DNA of 25,614 nucleotides from an uncultured Lachnospiraceae bacterium (GCA_902797785.1 CADBUD010000051.1:1-25614), one strand, 5' to 3'. Shown: positions 14,001-23,445, numbered from the stretch's first letter. The notes: generated by a model not told the origin, from the sequence alone. A program made the numbers and translations.

Positions 14001-16421
14001 CTAGATTTTTTCAAATTCCTGTTCAAAAGCAATCTGTTCGAATTGTTCTTTGGGAATCGGACGGGAATAATAGAACCCCTGTGCCACGTCACATCCGACA
14101 TTTTTTAAATATTTGGCCTGTTCTTTGGTTTCTACTCCTTCCGCGACAATTTTCATTTTTAGTTTTTTAATCATTGTAATCATCTCGCTGATTACGATTT
14201 TTCCTTTGTCACTGGCAACGGTCTCATTTAAAAATCCCTGGTCGATTTTAATTTCATCCAACGTCATATCCTTTAGACTGTTCAAGGAGGAATAACCGGA
14301 ACCAAAATCATCCATTGAAATCTTGAATCCGGCTTTTGAAAGCTCTTTGATCAGTGCATTCAAGGTCTCTAAATTATCCATATACATGCTCTCCGTCACT
14401 TCCAGGACCAAGTATTTCGATGGAATCTCATATTTTTGAATCAGGCTGGTAATCTTTTTGACCAACTGTTCATCATATACATGAATCCGGGAAACATTTA
14501 CAGAAATCGGCACGACATCTTTTCCCCTTAAAATCCATTCATGCAGAATACGGCAGGTCTCCTCCCACATATACTCGTCTACCAACATAATCTTTCCGGT
14601 ACGCTCACACATAGGAATAAAAAGTCCCGGGGAAATCATGCCCCGTTCCGGATGATTCCAGCGGACCAGTGCCTCTGCTCCCACGACCTTTCCGGTCGAG
14701 ATGCTGACCTTCGGCTGAAAGAACGGAACAAATTGCCGCTCTAAAATTGCTGATTCCACAAGATTTTCCAGCTTTGCTTCCTCAATCATATGTTTCCGAA
14801 TCACATCATCATAGAATAAATAATCACATCCATCAGACCGCTTCACTTTTTGGAGCATGAGCTGCGCATGATCAAAAACGATCACTGCATTTTCATTGTT
14901 TTCCATAACATAATTGATTCCAAACTGAAGATGGAGCGGTATGCCATATTCATTATTTTCTGCTTTATTCCGAAAATCTTTGATCAGTGTTACAATGTCC
15001 TCTTGTTTTTCATATTTTAAGAAAATATAGAACATATCTGCGCCGACTCTGGCACATAGATAATCTTCACTGCTCTTCTCTCCCACCATTTTGGCAATGT
15101 AACAAAGCAGACGGTCTCCCTCGCTCCTGCCGTATACATCGTTGATGATCTTGAACTGACGAATATCAAGAATCACTGCCGCGAACTTTTCTTCCGGAAA
15201 TTTTAAAAGCAGCTCATCTACTTTACGATATAATGCCACCTGGCTATAGAGATTGGTCATACTGTCATATTCAGAACGATAGAACAGGGTCTTCAGCGCT
15301 TTATTTACCAATTCAGAAAGCTGTCCGATTTCGTCATAGCTCTCTACTTCCAGACGGTCTTCATAATTTCCATCCGCAATCTTTTTCATTGCTCCATTCA
15401 TCTTTTTGATTGGTTTTATAATTCCCTGAAATACAGATAATAAAAATCCCATTAGGATAACAACGCCTACGATCAAGATTAATGCCACCCGCAAGGCTGC
15501 CATCCGAACCTGGTCGCGGATATTCGAATATGGCATAATGGAGAGAATGTCCCAGTCCGTGACCTCTACATTCGCAAAGCAGGCCACCATCTTTTCTCCA
15601 TTCATCTGAAACGTAAAGCTTCTGACCGGTGAATCTTCTGTATTTTTCTCAACATATTCTTTTCTGCGGATCTCTTCGTATTCACTTAGCGTCATGGTAT
15701 TGTCTTCATCAGAAGAATAGAACGCTTTTCCTTCTGTATCGAACAGGACGATGATTTTTCCGCTCATCAGATTATTTTTATCAATCATCTCCCGTAACTT
15801 TTTCAAACGGATATCCGCTCCCACAGCTCCCAGCATTTCCCGCTTTGTATAGTTATACACTGGCATGACCATACTGATCAAAACATCGGAAGAATCCAGA
15901 TAGTGTTCGAACGGGGTGGTGACGGTAAAACCATCATGCCCCTCCATCTGAACATACCATGGTCGCTGCTCCATAATCCAGCCGTCCTGACGGCTGTAGT
16001 ATTTTCCGGAATGAGAATCCTCCATCATATAGTCAGAATCTTTGTCTGAAACCCACATGGTAATATATTCACTATCCTCTCCCATGCTCTCCAGATAGTA
16101 CGGCAGGCTCCTCAATGCCTGCTGATAGACTTTATTTTTGGAGGTTTCATATACCTCGGATGTCATGGTGCTAAGATATTGCTTTAAGTCCTCATCCGTT
16201 TCGGAACGCTCCAGAATGGTTCTATATTTTTTAAAGAAGGTATCTATTTTTTCACAATCTGCCAAATTTGCAGTATATACAGCGTCCTCTGCCATCTCCC
16301 CTGTAATCCGATATACGTTTTGAACGCAAATCAGACCAACCACTACCATAAGCAGCACGCTGGGAACTAATAGAAGCAGTATGAATTTTACTGATAGTGA
16401 TTTAAATTTTATTTTTCCCAT
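14001..16421 (-). CDS. Membrane-bound Cache-HAMP-GGDEF-EAL protein, probable c-di-GMP phosphodiesterase
   Basis: 806 residues from the chosen ATG. Helix 1 (about 10-35), an extracytoplasmic Cache sensor (about 40-295; RPWYVQM and DIRLKKL are typical), helix 2 (about 305-332), HAMP (about 333-385), a GGDEF-fold domain (about 390-545) and an EAL domain (about 560-800). The GGDEF signature is VGADM, so cyclase activity is not expected, though GTP binding or regulation is possible. The EAL domain keeps EALVRW (E583), the Asn in PISVNVSR, EVTES, DDFGSG (704-709), the Lys in EIKID and EGVET, so c-di-GMP hydrolysis to pGpG is likely. The frame opens at a GTG at 16445, but GAGGA 7 bases before the ATG at 16421 is better. 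It has its own promoter and terminator, so it is monocistronic. The ligand is unknown. Confidence 0.9.
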   Translation of the reverse strand: MGKIKFKSLSVKFILLLLVPSVLLMVVVGLICVQNVYRITGEMAEDAVYTANLADCEKIDTFFKKYRTILERSETDEDLKQYLSTMTSEVYETSKNKVYQQALRSLPYYLESMGEDSEYITMWVSDKDSDYMMEDSHSGKYYSRQDGWIMEQRPWYVQMEGHDGFTVTTPFEHYLDSSDVLISMVMPVYNYTKREMLGAVGADIRLKKLREMIDKNNLMSGKIIVLFDTEGKAFYSSDEDNTMTLSEYEEIRRKEYVEKNTEDSPVRSFTFQMNGEKMVACFANVEVTDWDILSIMPYSNIRDQVRMAALRVALILIVGVVILMGFLLSVFQGIIKPIKKMNGAMKKIADGNYEDRLEVESYDEIGQLSELVNKALKTLFYRSEYDSMTNLYSQVALYRKVDELLLKFPEEKFAAVILDIRQFKIINDVYGRSEGDRLLCYIAKMVGEKSSEDYLCARVGADMFYIFLKYEKQEDIVTLIKDFRNKAENNEYGIPLHLQFGINYVMENNENAVIVFDHAQLMLQKVKRSDGCDYLFYDDVIRKHMIEEAKLENLVESAILERQFVPFFQPKVSISTGKVVGAEALVRWNHPERGMISPGLFIPMCERTGKIMLVDEYMWEETCRILHEWILRGKDVVPISVNVSRIHVYDEQLVKKITSLIQKYEIPSKYLVLEVTESMYMDNLETLNALIKELSKAGFKISMDDFGSGYSSLNSLKDMTLDEIKIDQGFLNETVASDKGKIVISEMITMIKKLKMKIVAEGVETKEQAKYLKNVGCDVAQGFYYSRPIPKEQFEQIAFEQEFEKI

Positions 16422-16474
16422 TGCAGTTTCCTCATTGTCTTTCACATCGCTGTCTTTTTCCTGCTTCCCCCTCC

Positions 16475-16590
16475 GGGAAACGCTATGTTTCCCATTCTTT
16501 GGCTCTCACATCCATTGCGGATGACATCCTGCCCCCATTTACTGCCCTAGCAGCACAATGGTAAATAGTCACAGTTTTTCACAAATATAT
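16475..16590. repeat. Hairpin-rich leader of the EAL gene
   Basis: It contains GGGAAAC-gctat-GTTTCCC (16475-16493), CATCC/GGATG near 16510-16525, and ATTTAC/GTAAAT flanking a GC-rich core at 16538-16566. The end GTAAATAGTCAC resembles the AATAGTAAC terminus of family B, so it may be a diverged family member. No c-di-GMP riboswitch signature was found. Confidence 0.4.
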
Positions 16591-16597
16591 CTATTTA

Positions 16598-16626
16598 ATT
16601 TTAATCCATTTCAACAAATTTGTCAA
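16598..16626 (-). promoter_or_regulatory. Promoter of the GGDEF/EAL gene
   Basis: On the minus strand, perfect TTGACA (16626-16621), a 17-base spacer, then TAAAAT (16603-16598). Close to the sigmaA consensus. The leader is about 170 bases. Confidence 0.75.
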
Positions 16627-16641
16627 TCGTTACCATCAAAA

Positions 16642-16827
16642 AAAACGCATGGAAAGAAATTTCCTTGTTACTATTCACAGCTCCGCTGTTCATAGCAACA
16701 AAATGCACACAAATACTCCCTTCGGTCGCATTTGGCGCACTGCTGCCCCGTATTTTCAAGCAAAATATGCTTGAAAATACTTGCGAGATATCGGCTGTAA
16801 ATAGTAACATTTCCTTCCATGCGTTTT
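16642..16827. repeat. Complete MITE-like element, repeat family B
   Basis: Terminal inverted repeats: the left end starts AAAACGCATGGAAAG and reaches GTTACTATTCACAGC (16667-16681). The right end, read on the minus strand from 16827, starts AAAACGCATGGAAGG and reaches GTTACTATTTACAGCC. The arms differ by a short TTCCTT insertion. Inside is a perfect GTATTTTCAAGC/GCTTGAAAATAC hairpin (16751-16781). The 186-bp element fills most of the htrA-EAL gap and has no credible gene. It may also end the htrA transcript. Confidence 0.7.
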
Positions 16828-16845
16828 CCGGTTCTATTTTAATTC

Positions 16846-18735
16846 TTATTTTTCTTTTTCTTTCTCCTCTTCTGCTGATGACTCAGAAACCGGTCTGCTG
16901 CCAAGTGTTACCTTTAATTCTTTTTCTTCATATTCTCCTGCATTTGCAACTGCTACTGTCAAGGTTATTTCATCTCCTGACTTATGGCTGCGAATAATCT
17001 GGGAAAGGGTATCCATGCTTGTGATTTTTTCATCTCCGATTTTGGTGATGATATATCCTTTGGTAATTCCAACTTTTTCTGCCGGAGAACCACTTTCGAC
17101 TGTAGAAACATAAATTCCTGCCGGCATACCGAACATCGACTGATACTGCTCGTCAATGGCAGTACCGGTAATTCCAAGATATCCCTGCTCTTCCTCCGCA
17201 ATTTCCTCAGAGTTCATCAAACGTGAAATAATCGGATAGGCATCTGTGATTGGAATTGCGTATCCCATTCCCTCTACGGAATCAGAGGCATATTTAATCG
17301 TATTGATTCCAATGATATTTCCAGAGGCGTCAAAGAGTCCGCCGCCGCTGTTTCCAGGGTTGATCGCAGCATCAGTCTGAATCAGTGTCATGGTCTTATC
17401 CGTCAGCTGAACCTCACGCTCTACCGCGCTGATCACGCCCGTCGTCACTGACTGTCCATAGCCAAGCGCATTACCAATGGCAATCGCTGATTCTCCCACC
17501 GTTACCTTGGAGGAATCTCCTAAGGTCGCCACCTTGATTGCTTTTAATGTAGAAGCATCAATTTCAGATAATGGCAGCTCCAGAACCGCAAGATCCGCAT
17601 CTGAGTCATAACCTTTTACCTTGCACTCTACGCTGCTGTCATCACAGAAACCGACCTTTACCGCATCTGCGCCTTCTACTACATGATAGTTGGTCACGAT
17701 ATAAAGAGAATCATCAGTCTGTCCAATAATAATTCCAGTTCCTGCTGAGGATTCCTGAAGTGTTCCCTTGTCATCCGAATCAGAGTCAGATCCTTTTTCT
17801 CTGCTGCCCCGGTCTTCGTTTCCATAGTCATCACTATCGTCGTCCCCGTAGCCATATCCGTCATTTCCCTCTCCAAAATACCGTTCAAAGTAATCATACA
17901 GATCCTGGCTCTGCTCACTGTATCCATCATAGCTTTGTCCAAACAGACTGCCAAAATCATAATAATTATTATAATTATTGACATATTGGGAACAGGTCAC
18001 AGATACAATGGAAGGCATTACATTTTCTACCATATCGGAAACATCCTGGACAGTAGTGGATACATTACCTGTCGTCTGAACGGTCTGTACAGTCTTTACA
18101 TCAGAAGACGACTCTTTTTTTGAATCTGCGGAATCATCGCCTTTTGTCTCTGTATCTGACTCTGCTACAGAAGCGGTCGTGCTCCGTGAATCGGTGGAAG
18201 CATTGTTACTAGATAAGCCGTAAGCCCCTATTCCAGCTAAAAGTCCAACGGCAAGAGCTGCGGCAACAGCTTTTCCATAAAAGCTCTTATTGCTCTTTTT
18301 CTTATTCCTCTGTCCTTGATTTTGAGGGTAATCATCTGAATATCCATCATCATAGCTCCATCTATGATTTCTTTGATAATCATAATTTCCCTGATAGGAA
18401 TAATAATCCTCCTCCGATTTCTTCGAGGAATTGGAATATTCCGGATAATTGTCATATGGATTGTAACGGCGGCGGTTAACTTCAGGTCTTTGCGTATAAT
18501 TATCCCGCTCCGGCTCTATGCGACGGCTTCTCTCTATATTTGAATTGTCCGCCCCTTCTTTTTTGTACGCCTCCCTGCGAGCATCATTTTCATCAGATTT
18601 CAAATTCTCTTCACTTCTGTAATTTTCTTCTGATTTGTAATTCTCTTCGCTTCTGTAATCCTCTTCCGGTCTTCTGTTTCTATACTCTTCCTCGGTTCTA
18701 TTGTTCTTTTCGTTTTCATCAAATGGATAACTCAT
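16846..18735 (-). CDS. htrA: HtrA/DegP-type serine protease with PDZ domain
   Basis: A 629-residue membrane-anchored surface protease for misfolded exported proteins. The N-terminal 145 residues are cytoplasmic and highly charged, with a short repeated RSEENYKSEEN motif and Tyr/Asn/Arg-rich stretches. One helix follows (about 152-175), then a Ser/Thr/Asp-rich linker. The trypsin-like domain has the full triad: H351 in VTNYHVVEG, D381 in DADLAVLEL and S463 in NPGNSGGGLF. One PDZ domain follows (about 515-612), starting YLGITGTAI. Between SIVSVTC and GTGIII is an insertion of about 80 residues rich in Tyr, Gly, Asp and Ser. The start at 18735 is chosen because GAAAGGAG lies 8 bases before it; an in-frame ATG 18 bases upstream overlaps that site. 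A possible -10 TATACT lies at 18847-18842 with a weak -35, so it may be transcribed separately from ysxC. Confidence 0.93.
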   Translation of the reverse strand: MSYPFDENEKNNRTEEEYRNRRPEEDYRSEENYKSEENYRSEENLKSDENDARREAYKKEGADNSNIERSRRIEPERDNYTQRPEVNRRRYNPYDNYPEYSNSSKKSEEDYYSYQGNYDYQRNHRWSYDDGYSDDYPQNQGQRNKKKSNKSFYGKAVAAALAVGLLAGIGAYGLSSNNASTDSRSTTASVAESDTETKGDDSADSKKESSSDVKTVQTVQTTGNVSTTVQDVSDMVENVMPSIVSVTCSQYVNNYNNYYDFGSLFGQSYDGYSEQSQDLYDYFERYFGEGNDGYGYGDDDSDDYGNEDRGSREKGSDSDSDDKGTLQESSAGTGIIIGQTDDSLYIVTNYHVVEGADAVKVGFCDDSSVECKVKGYDSDADLAVLELPLSEIDASTLKAIKVATLGDSSKVTVGESAIAIGNALGYGQSVTTGVISAVEREVQLTDKTMTLIQTDAAINPGNSGGGLFDASGNIIGINTIKYASDSVEGMGYAIPITDAYPIISRLMNSEEIAEEEQGYLGITGTAIDEQYQSMFGMPAGIYVSTVESGSPAEKVGITKGYIITKIGDEKITSMDTLSQIIRSHKSGDEITLTVAVANAGEYEEKELKVTLGSRPVSESSAEEEKEKEK

Positions 18736-18905
18736 ATGGCATTCTCCTTTCATCCGCTATGCGGTCATCTGCTTTCTTCTTTTTTCATCACTCAAAGCCT
18801 ATCTGTTTGTTGTGACTGCTTTGTTTGTTTCTATGCTCCTAAGTATAGACTGGATTTATGATGAATTTTTGATTAAAATATGTTTCCTTTTCGAAGAAAA
18901 TGTGA

Positions 18906-19535
18906 TTATCCTGTGAAGCGGATATAGTTCCAGATTTCTTCTCTTCCCGCCTTCGTAACGGCGGAATAGGGGAAGATTTTCCCCTGTTTTGGCATACCGA
19001 GCCCATTTCTTATTACGCTAATATTTTTTTGCACTTGGCTTTTTTTGAGTTTATCCAGTTTTGTTGCGATGATGACCGGCTCGTAACCTTGTTCACAAAT
19101 CCAATCATACATCATCTTATCGTTCGCAGACGGAGTATGGCGAAGATCAATCAGAAGAAAGACCAGCTTAAGCTGTTTTGACTGGTACAAATACCGTTCA
19201 ATCATAGTCCCCCACGCCTTACGTTCCTTTTCCGGCACCTTGGCAAAGCCATAGCCCGGCAGATCGACAAAATAAATCTGCTCGTCCCTGTTCTCAGGCG
19301 TTGTTTCTCCCTCCCGAGGATCCGGCCGGTAGGTAATCTTGTAATAATTGATGGTCTGTGTCTTTCCCGGCTGGGAAGACGTCCTGGCTAACGATTTCCG
19401 GTTCATCAGTCCATTGATCAGTGAGGATTTTCCTACATTTGATTTCCCGGCAAATGCAATCTCACGTTCTGTATTTTCCGGCAGAACACTTTTGTGTCCG
19501 CATACGGTTTCCAACTGTGCATCTATTATCTTCAT
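18906..19535 (-). CDS. ysxC: Ribosome biogenesis GTP-binding protein YsxC/EngB
   Basis: A 209-residue TRAFAC-class GTPase needed for assembly of the large ribosomal subunit. G1 is GKSNVGKSS (near residue 30), G2 is in the SQPGKTQTINYY region, G3 is DLPGYGFA, G4 is TKLDK, and G5 is near PYSAVTKAG. The length is usual. Two ATG codons are adjacent; the second (19535) is preferred because AGGAG is then 6 bases away instead of 3, but 19538 cannot be excluded. It starts 15 bases after the lon stop, so lon and ysxC are almost certainly cotranscribed, as in many Firmicutes. Confidence 0.95.
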   Translation of the reverse strand: MKIIDAQLETVCGHKSVLPENTEREIAFAGKSNVGKSSLINGLMNRKSLARTSSQPGKTQTINYYKITYRPDPREGETTPENRDEQIYFVDLPGYGFAKVPEKERKAWGTMIERYLYQSKQLKLVFLLIDLRHTPSANDKMMYDWICEQGYEPVIIATKLDKLKKSQVQKNISVIRNGLGMPKQGKIFPYSAVTKAGREEIWNYIRFTG

Positions 19536-19550
19536 CATCCGCTCCTTGTA

Positions 19551-21887
19551 TTATGCTTTGTTTTTCTTCTTTTTGACCAAGGCCTGTGAGATTACTTCCT
19601 CCATTGTCTCTACAAAAATGATTTTCAGTCCATTGGTAATTTCCTCTGACATTTCTTCTACGTCCGGCTTATTTTTCTTTGGAACCAGGACTGTCCTGAT
19701 TCCCGCATTTTTTGCCGCCAGAAGTTTTTCTTTTAATCCGCCGATTGGAAGCACTCTTCCCCGAAGGGTAATCTCTCCGGTCATGGCAAGATTGGCATAT
19801 ACTTTTTTATTCGTAACAGCAGAAAGAATAGCGGTCGCCATGGTGATTCCGGCGCTCGGTCCGTCCTTTGGCACAGCTCCCTCCGGAATATGAATGTGAA
19901 TATCTTTCTTCTGAAAATAATCCGGCGCAATATGATATTTTTCACTGACGGAACGAATATAACTGATTCCGGCCTGAGCCGATTCCTTCATTACATCTCC
20001 CAGCTTTCCAGTCAGAAGGATTTCCCCTTTTCCCGGCATCACATTGACTTCAATCTGCAAGGTATCTCCGCCAACGCTCGTCCATGCCAGCCCCCGGACG
20101 ATTCCTACTTCATCCTTTTCATTCGCCATATCAATGGTGAACTTTTCTTTTCCAAGATATTCCTCGAGATTTTCCTCCGTCACTTTGATCTTTTTTTGAG
20201 AATCTTCATAAATCCTACGGGCACTTTTACGGCAGATTTCTCCGAACTTCCGCTCCAGACCGCGGACCCCGGCTTCTCTGGTATAGCCTTGAATCATCTT
20301 TTTGATTGCCGAATCAGAAACGGTAAGCTGATTTTTTGTCAGGCCATTTTTTCTTTTTTGCTTAGGAAGAAGATGTTCCTTCGCTATGTGAAATTTTTCA
20401 TTTTCTGTATAACTGCTGACCTCGATCAGCTCCATCCGATCCAGCAGCGGTCGTGGAATTGTCTGCGTCGAATTAGCAGTACATATAAATAGAACCTCTG
20501 ACAGATCGATAGGAATCTCGATATAGTGATCTCGGAAGCGGACATTCTGCTCTCCATCCAAGACCTCCAACAGGGCAGACGCTGTATCACCTCTTCTGTC
20601 ATTTCCCACCTTATCGATCTCATCCAGCAGGATCATTGGATTGCTCACGCCGGCAGATTTCAGACCAGTAACAATTCTTCCCGGCATTGCTCCAACATAG
20701 GTCTTTCTGTGTCCTCTGATCTCTGCTTCATCCCGGACTCCGCCCAGACAGATCCGAACATATTTTTTGTTCAGGGCTGCCGCAACAGACCGGGCAATCG
20801 AAGTCTTTCCTGTCCCCGGAGGACCCACTAAGCAGATGATAGGAGACTCCCCTTTTTGAGTCAGGTTCCGCACTGCCAGAAATTCCAGCATCCTCTCTTT
20901 TACTTTTTCCAGACCATAGTGGTCTTCGTTTAACTTTTTTTCCGCATTCTTTAAATCATTGTTATCCTGCGAAGTCTTATTCCAAGGAAGTTCTAACAGG
21001 GTTTCGATATACCCTCTGCTGACACTGCTCTCAGAGGAATTCGGTGACATTCCGCGGAAACGGTTGATCTCTTTTTTGATTTTTTCCTTTACGTCTGTGG
21101 AAGCCTTCAGATCCTTTAATTCTTCCATAAATCGGTCTGCGTCCGTCACCGGATCCTCTTCGCCGAGCTCCTCACGAATCTGCTTCATTTCCTCATGGAG
21201 GATATATTCTTTTTGATTCTTGTCAATTCGCTTCTTCGTTTTTTCCTGGAGTTCTTTTTTTAGGTTCAGGATTCCCACCTCACTGACCAGCAGGCTACAG
21301 AGTTTTTCGTAGCGTTCCTGAAACGATAAGGTCTCCAGAAGCTCCTGCTTTTGCTGATAACGGAACGGTACGCTGTTGCAGATATTGTCTACCAGAGAAC
21401 GAAGATCGTAAGTACTCAAGATCTGTTCTCTGCTGTCATCACTAAAGCTTCCAGAGACTTTGGCGTATTCTGTAAAAGCCTCCCCAAGCTCTCTGCGCAT
21501 CGCTTCCTCTTCCTCTGGATCATAGCTTAGGACCTCATCCTCCAAAACAGCAATTTCCGCCATCAGGCAGGCTCCGGTATTCTCCATCTTCAAGGTCTCT
21601 GCCCGTCCGATTCCTTCAATCAGGATTCGAACCAGTCCCTTTTGCATTTTTATGACCTTTTTAATTTCTGCCAGTACGCCTACTGTATATAAATTTTCAA
21701 TTTCAGGCTCATCATCCTCAATGTTTCTTTGCGCAACCAGATAGAGCTCCCTGGTCTCTGCCATGGAACGCTCGACCGCGTGAATCGAACGCTTTCTGCT
21801 GATATCAAAATGAATGATCATCCCTGGCAGGAGACTGATCCCCCTAAGCGCAAGTGCCGGTATATATTTTACTTCTGCCTCTTTCAT
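19551..21887 (-). CDS. lon: ATP-dependent endopeptidase Lon
   Basis: A 778-residue cytoplasmic AAA+ serine-lysine protease that degrades misfolded and regulatory proteins. The N-terminal LAN domain (about 1-200) is followed by a coiled-coil region, Walker A GPPGTGKT (355-362), Walker B MILLDEIDKV (418-427), the arginine-rich sensor region, and the protease domain. The catalytic pair is S678 in DGPSAGITMA and K721 in GGLKEKLLAA. The C-terminus is Lys-rich (KKKKNKA). AAGGGG precedes the ATG. It lies downstream of clpX, but a terminator-like hairpin and a second hairpin in the 230-base gap suggest that lon-ysxC has its own control. Confidence 0.96.
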   Translation of the reverse strand: MKEAEVKYIPALALRGISLLPGMIIHFDISRKRSIHAVERSMAETRELYLVAQRNIEDDEPEIENLYTVGVLAEIKKVIKMQKGLVRILIEGIGRAETLKMENTGACLMAEIAVLEDEVLSYDPEEEEAMRRELGEAFTEYAKVSGSFSDDSREQILSTYDLRSLVDNICNSVPFRYQQKQELLETLSFQERYEKLCSLLVSEVGILNLKKELQEKTKKRIDKNQKEYILHEEMKQIREELGEEDPVTDADRFMEELKDLKASTDVKEKIKKEINRFRGMSPNSSESSVSRGYIETLLELPWNKTSQDNNDLKNAEKKLNEDHYGLEKVKERMLEFLAVRNLTQKGESPIICLVGPPGTGKTSIARSVAAALNKKYVRICLGGVRDEAEIRGHRKTYVGAMPGRIVTGLKSAGVSNPMILLDEIDKVGNDRRGDTASALLEVLDGEQNVRFRDHYIEIPIDLSEVLFICTANSTQTIPRPLLDRMELIEVSSYTENEKFHIAKEHLLPKQKRKNGLTKNQLTVSDSAIKKMIQGYTREAGVRGLERKFGEICRKSARRIYEDSQKKIKVTEENLEEYLGKEKFTIDMANEKDEVGIVRGLAWTSVGGDTLQIEVNVMPGKGEILLTGKLGDVMKESAQAGISYIRSVSEKYHIAPDYFQKKDIHIHIPEGAVPKDGPSAGITMATAILSAVTNKKVYANLAMTGEITLRGRVLPIGGLKEKLLAAKNAGIRTVLVPKKNKPDVEEMSEEITNGLKIIFVETMEEVISQALVKKKKNKA

Positions 21888-21932
21888 TTTATTCCCCTTT
21901 CCGACAACTCTTTCTCTTTTCCCATTTCAAAT

Positions 21933-21959
21933 CGAGTAGGAGGATTCTCCCCCTACTCG
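21933..21959. promoter_or_regulatory. Palindrome upstream of lon
   Basis: CGAGTAGGAGGA-ttc-TCTCCCCCTACTCG forms about 11 pairs with one mismatch, starting 46 bases before the lon ATG. No T-run, so it could be an operator or a leader hairpin. It does not match CIRCE or a CtsR box. Confidence 0.4.
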
Positions 21960-22036
21960 CTAACAACGCTGCTGCCCACCTCAAAACTTCGTCTTTCGGT
22001 GTTCTACCGTCGCCAAAGTGTCATACAAAATTAAGA

Positions 22037-22061
22037 GGCGGAAAATATATTATTTTCCACC
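22037..22061 (-). terminator. Probable terminator downstream of clpX
   Basis: On the minus strand, GGTGGAAAAT pairs with ATTTTCCGCC (one mismatch, 5-base AT loop), followed by TCTTAATTTT. It lies 56 bases after the clpX stop. The T-tract is broken, so the call is moderate. Confidence 0.5.
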
Positions 22062-22117
22062 CCTATCAATCTTTCCAAAGTCTGTTCCTTTTATTCTTAT
22101 TTTTGCACAGTTCCTAA

Positions 22118-23407
22118 TCAAGCTGTTTCGTCTTTGTTAAAAATATTGGTAAACTTTTTCTTTTTGGATGTAGTAAGATCATCCTTCCGTTCGACCAGAA
22201 CCTCTCCCTTTCCATTGACAGAATCCTTCGTCACCGTGGCTCTTATGACCGATTGATCAGATGGAATCCGATACATGGAATCCAACAGGGTCTTTTCCAT
22301 AATGGAACGCAGACCTCGTGCTCCCGTCTTTTGCTCCATTGCCAGTCTGGCAACCTCCTTCAACGCGTCTTCTTCAAAATTCAGCTCAACTCCATCAAAT
22401 TCAAACAAACGCTTATACTGCTTCGTCAGGGAATTTCTCGGCTCCTTTAAAATTCGAATCAGGCTTTCCTCGTCCAGCTTATCTAACGCGACCAAAATCG
22501 GAACACGTCCGATGAACTCCGGAATCATACCATATTTGATCAAATCCTGCGGCATCGCTTTTTCGAACAGCTCTCCTGGATTTGTTTCTTTTTTATCTGT
22601 GATTTCCGCATTAAATCCAATTCCTTTTTGATCTAAGCGGCTTTCAATAATTTTATCAAGGCCTTCGAACGCACCGCCGCAAATGAATAAAATATTTGTC
22701 GTATCAATCGGAATCAGTTCCTGATGCGGATGCTTTCTTCCTCCCTGAGGTGGAACAGAAGCAACCGTTCCTTCCAAAATCTTTAATAATGCCTGCTGGA
22801 CTCCTTCTCCTGATACATCACGGGTGATAGATACATTCTCTGATTTTTTGGTGATCTTATCAATCTCATCAATGTAAATGATTCCATATTGTGCCCGCTC
22901 AACATCATAGTCTGCTGCCTGAATGATCTTTAAGAGAATATTCTCAACATCCTCTCCTACATACCCGGCCTCGGTAAGAGATGTCGCATCCGCGATGGCA
23001 AACGGAACATTCAACAGGCGGGCAAGATTTTGTGCCAGATATGTTTTTCCGGATCCTGTCGGTCCAAGCATCATAATATTACTCTTTTGAAGCTCGACAT
23101 CCATATCCTTTTCGGAAACAATTCTCTTATAGTGATTATAAACCGCGACCGCTAAAACCTTTTTTGCCTGCTCCTGCCCAATGACATATTCATCTAAGGA
23201 TGCCACGATCTCTTCCGGTGTAATCAGATTGATCTCATTGGCAAGATCCGGAGTGTCGCCATACTCTTCTTCAATGATTCTAAGGCAGCCTTCCACACAT
23301 TCGTCACAAATAAAGGCTCCTGTCCGGCTGGCAATCATTCGGTTTACCTGCTTATCTGTCTTGTTGCAAAAGGAACATCTGATTTTATCACTGCCTTTTC
23401 CAGCCAT
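22118..23407 (-). CDS. clpX: ATP-dependent Clp protease ATP-binding subunit ClpX
   Basis: A 429-residue AAA+ unfoldase that feeds substrates into ClpP. The N-terminal zinc-binding domain has C11, C14, C34 and C37 (CSFC..CDEC). Walker A is GPTGSGKT (115-122), the pore loop GYVGED (148-153), Walker B IIYIDEID (176-183), sensor/Arg elements follow, and a C-terminal IGF-like ClpP-binding loop appears as KGIGFN (about residues 262-267). The length is normal. It lies 38 bases downstream of clpP on the same strand, so the three genes tig, clpP and clpX very likely form one operon. Confidence 0.97.
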   Translation of the reverse strand: MAGKGSDKIRCSFCNKTDKQVNRMIASRTGAFICDECVEGCLRIIEEEYGDTPDLANEINLITPEEIVASLDEYVIGQEQAKKVLAVAVYNHYKRIVSEKDMDVELQKSNIMMLGPTGSGKTYLAQNLARLLNVPFAIADATSLTEAGYVGEDVENILLKIIQAADYDVERAQYGIIYIDEIDKITKKSENVSITRDVSGEGVQQALLKILEGTVASVPPQGGRKHPHQELIPIDTTNILFICGGAFEGLDKIIESRLDQKGIGFNAEITDKKETNPGELFEKAMPQDLIKYGMIPEFIGRVPILVALDKLDEESLIRILKEPRNSLTKQYKRLFEFDGVELNFEEDALKEVARLAMEQKTGARGLRSIMEKTLLDSMYRIPSDQSVIRATVTKDSVNGKGEVLVERKDDLTTSKKKKFTNIFNKDETA

Positions 23408-23445
23408 TCTTTCCCTCCTGTATCCAATTCTATATTAAGAATCTA

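Noticed and set aside
16422..16597. A c-di-GMP riboswitch in the leader of the EAL gene
   Set aside because: The leader is hairpin-rich, but the conserved GEMM-I and GEMM-II words are absent.
16620..16997. A 125-residue plus-strand open frame
   Set aside because: It runs through the palindromic repeat and the antisense of the htrA 3' end, and lacks a ribosome binding site and recognisable protein features.
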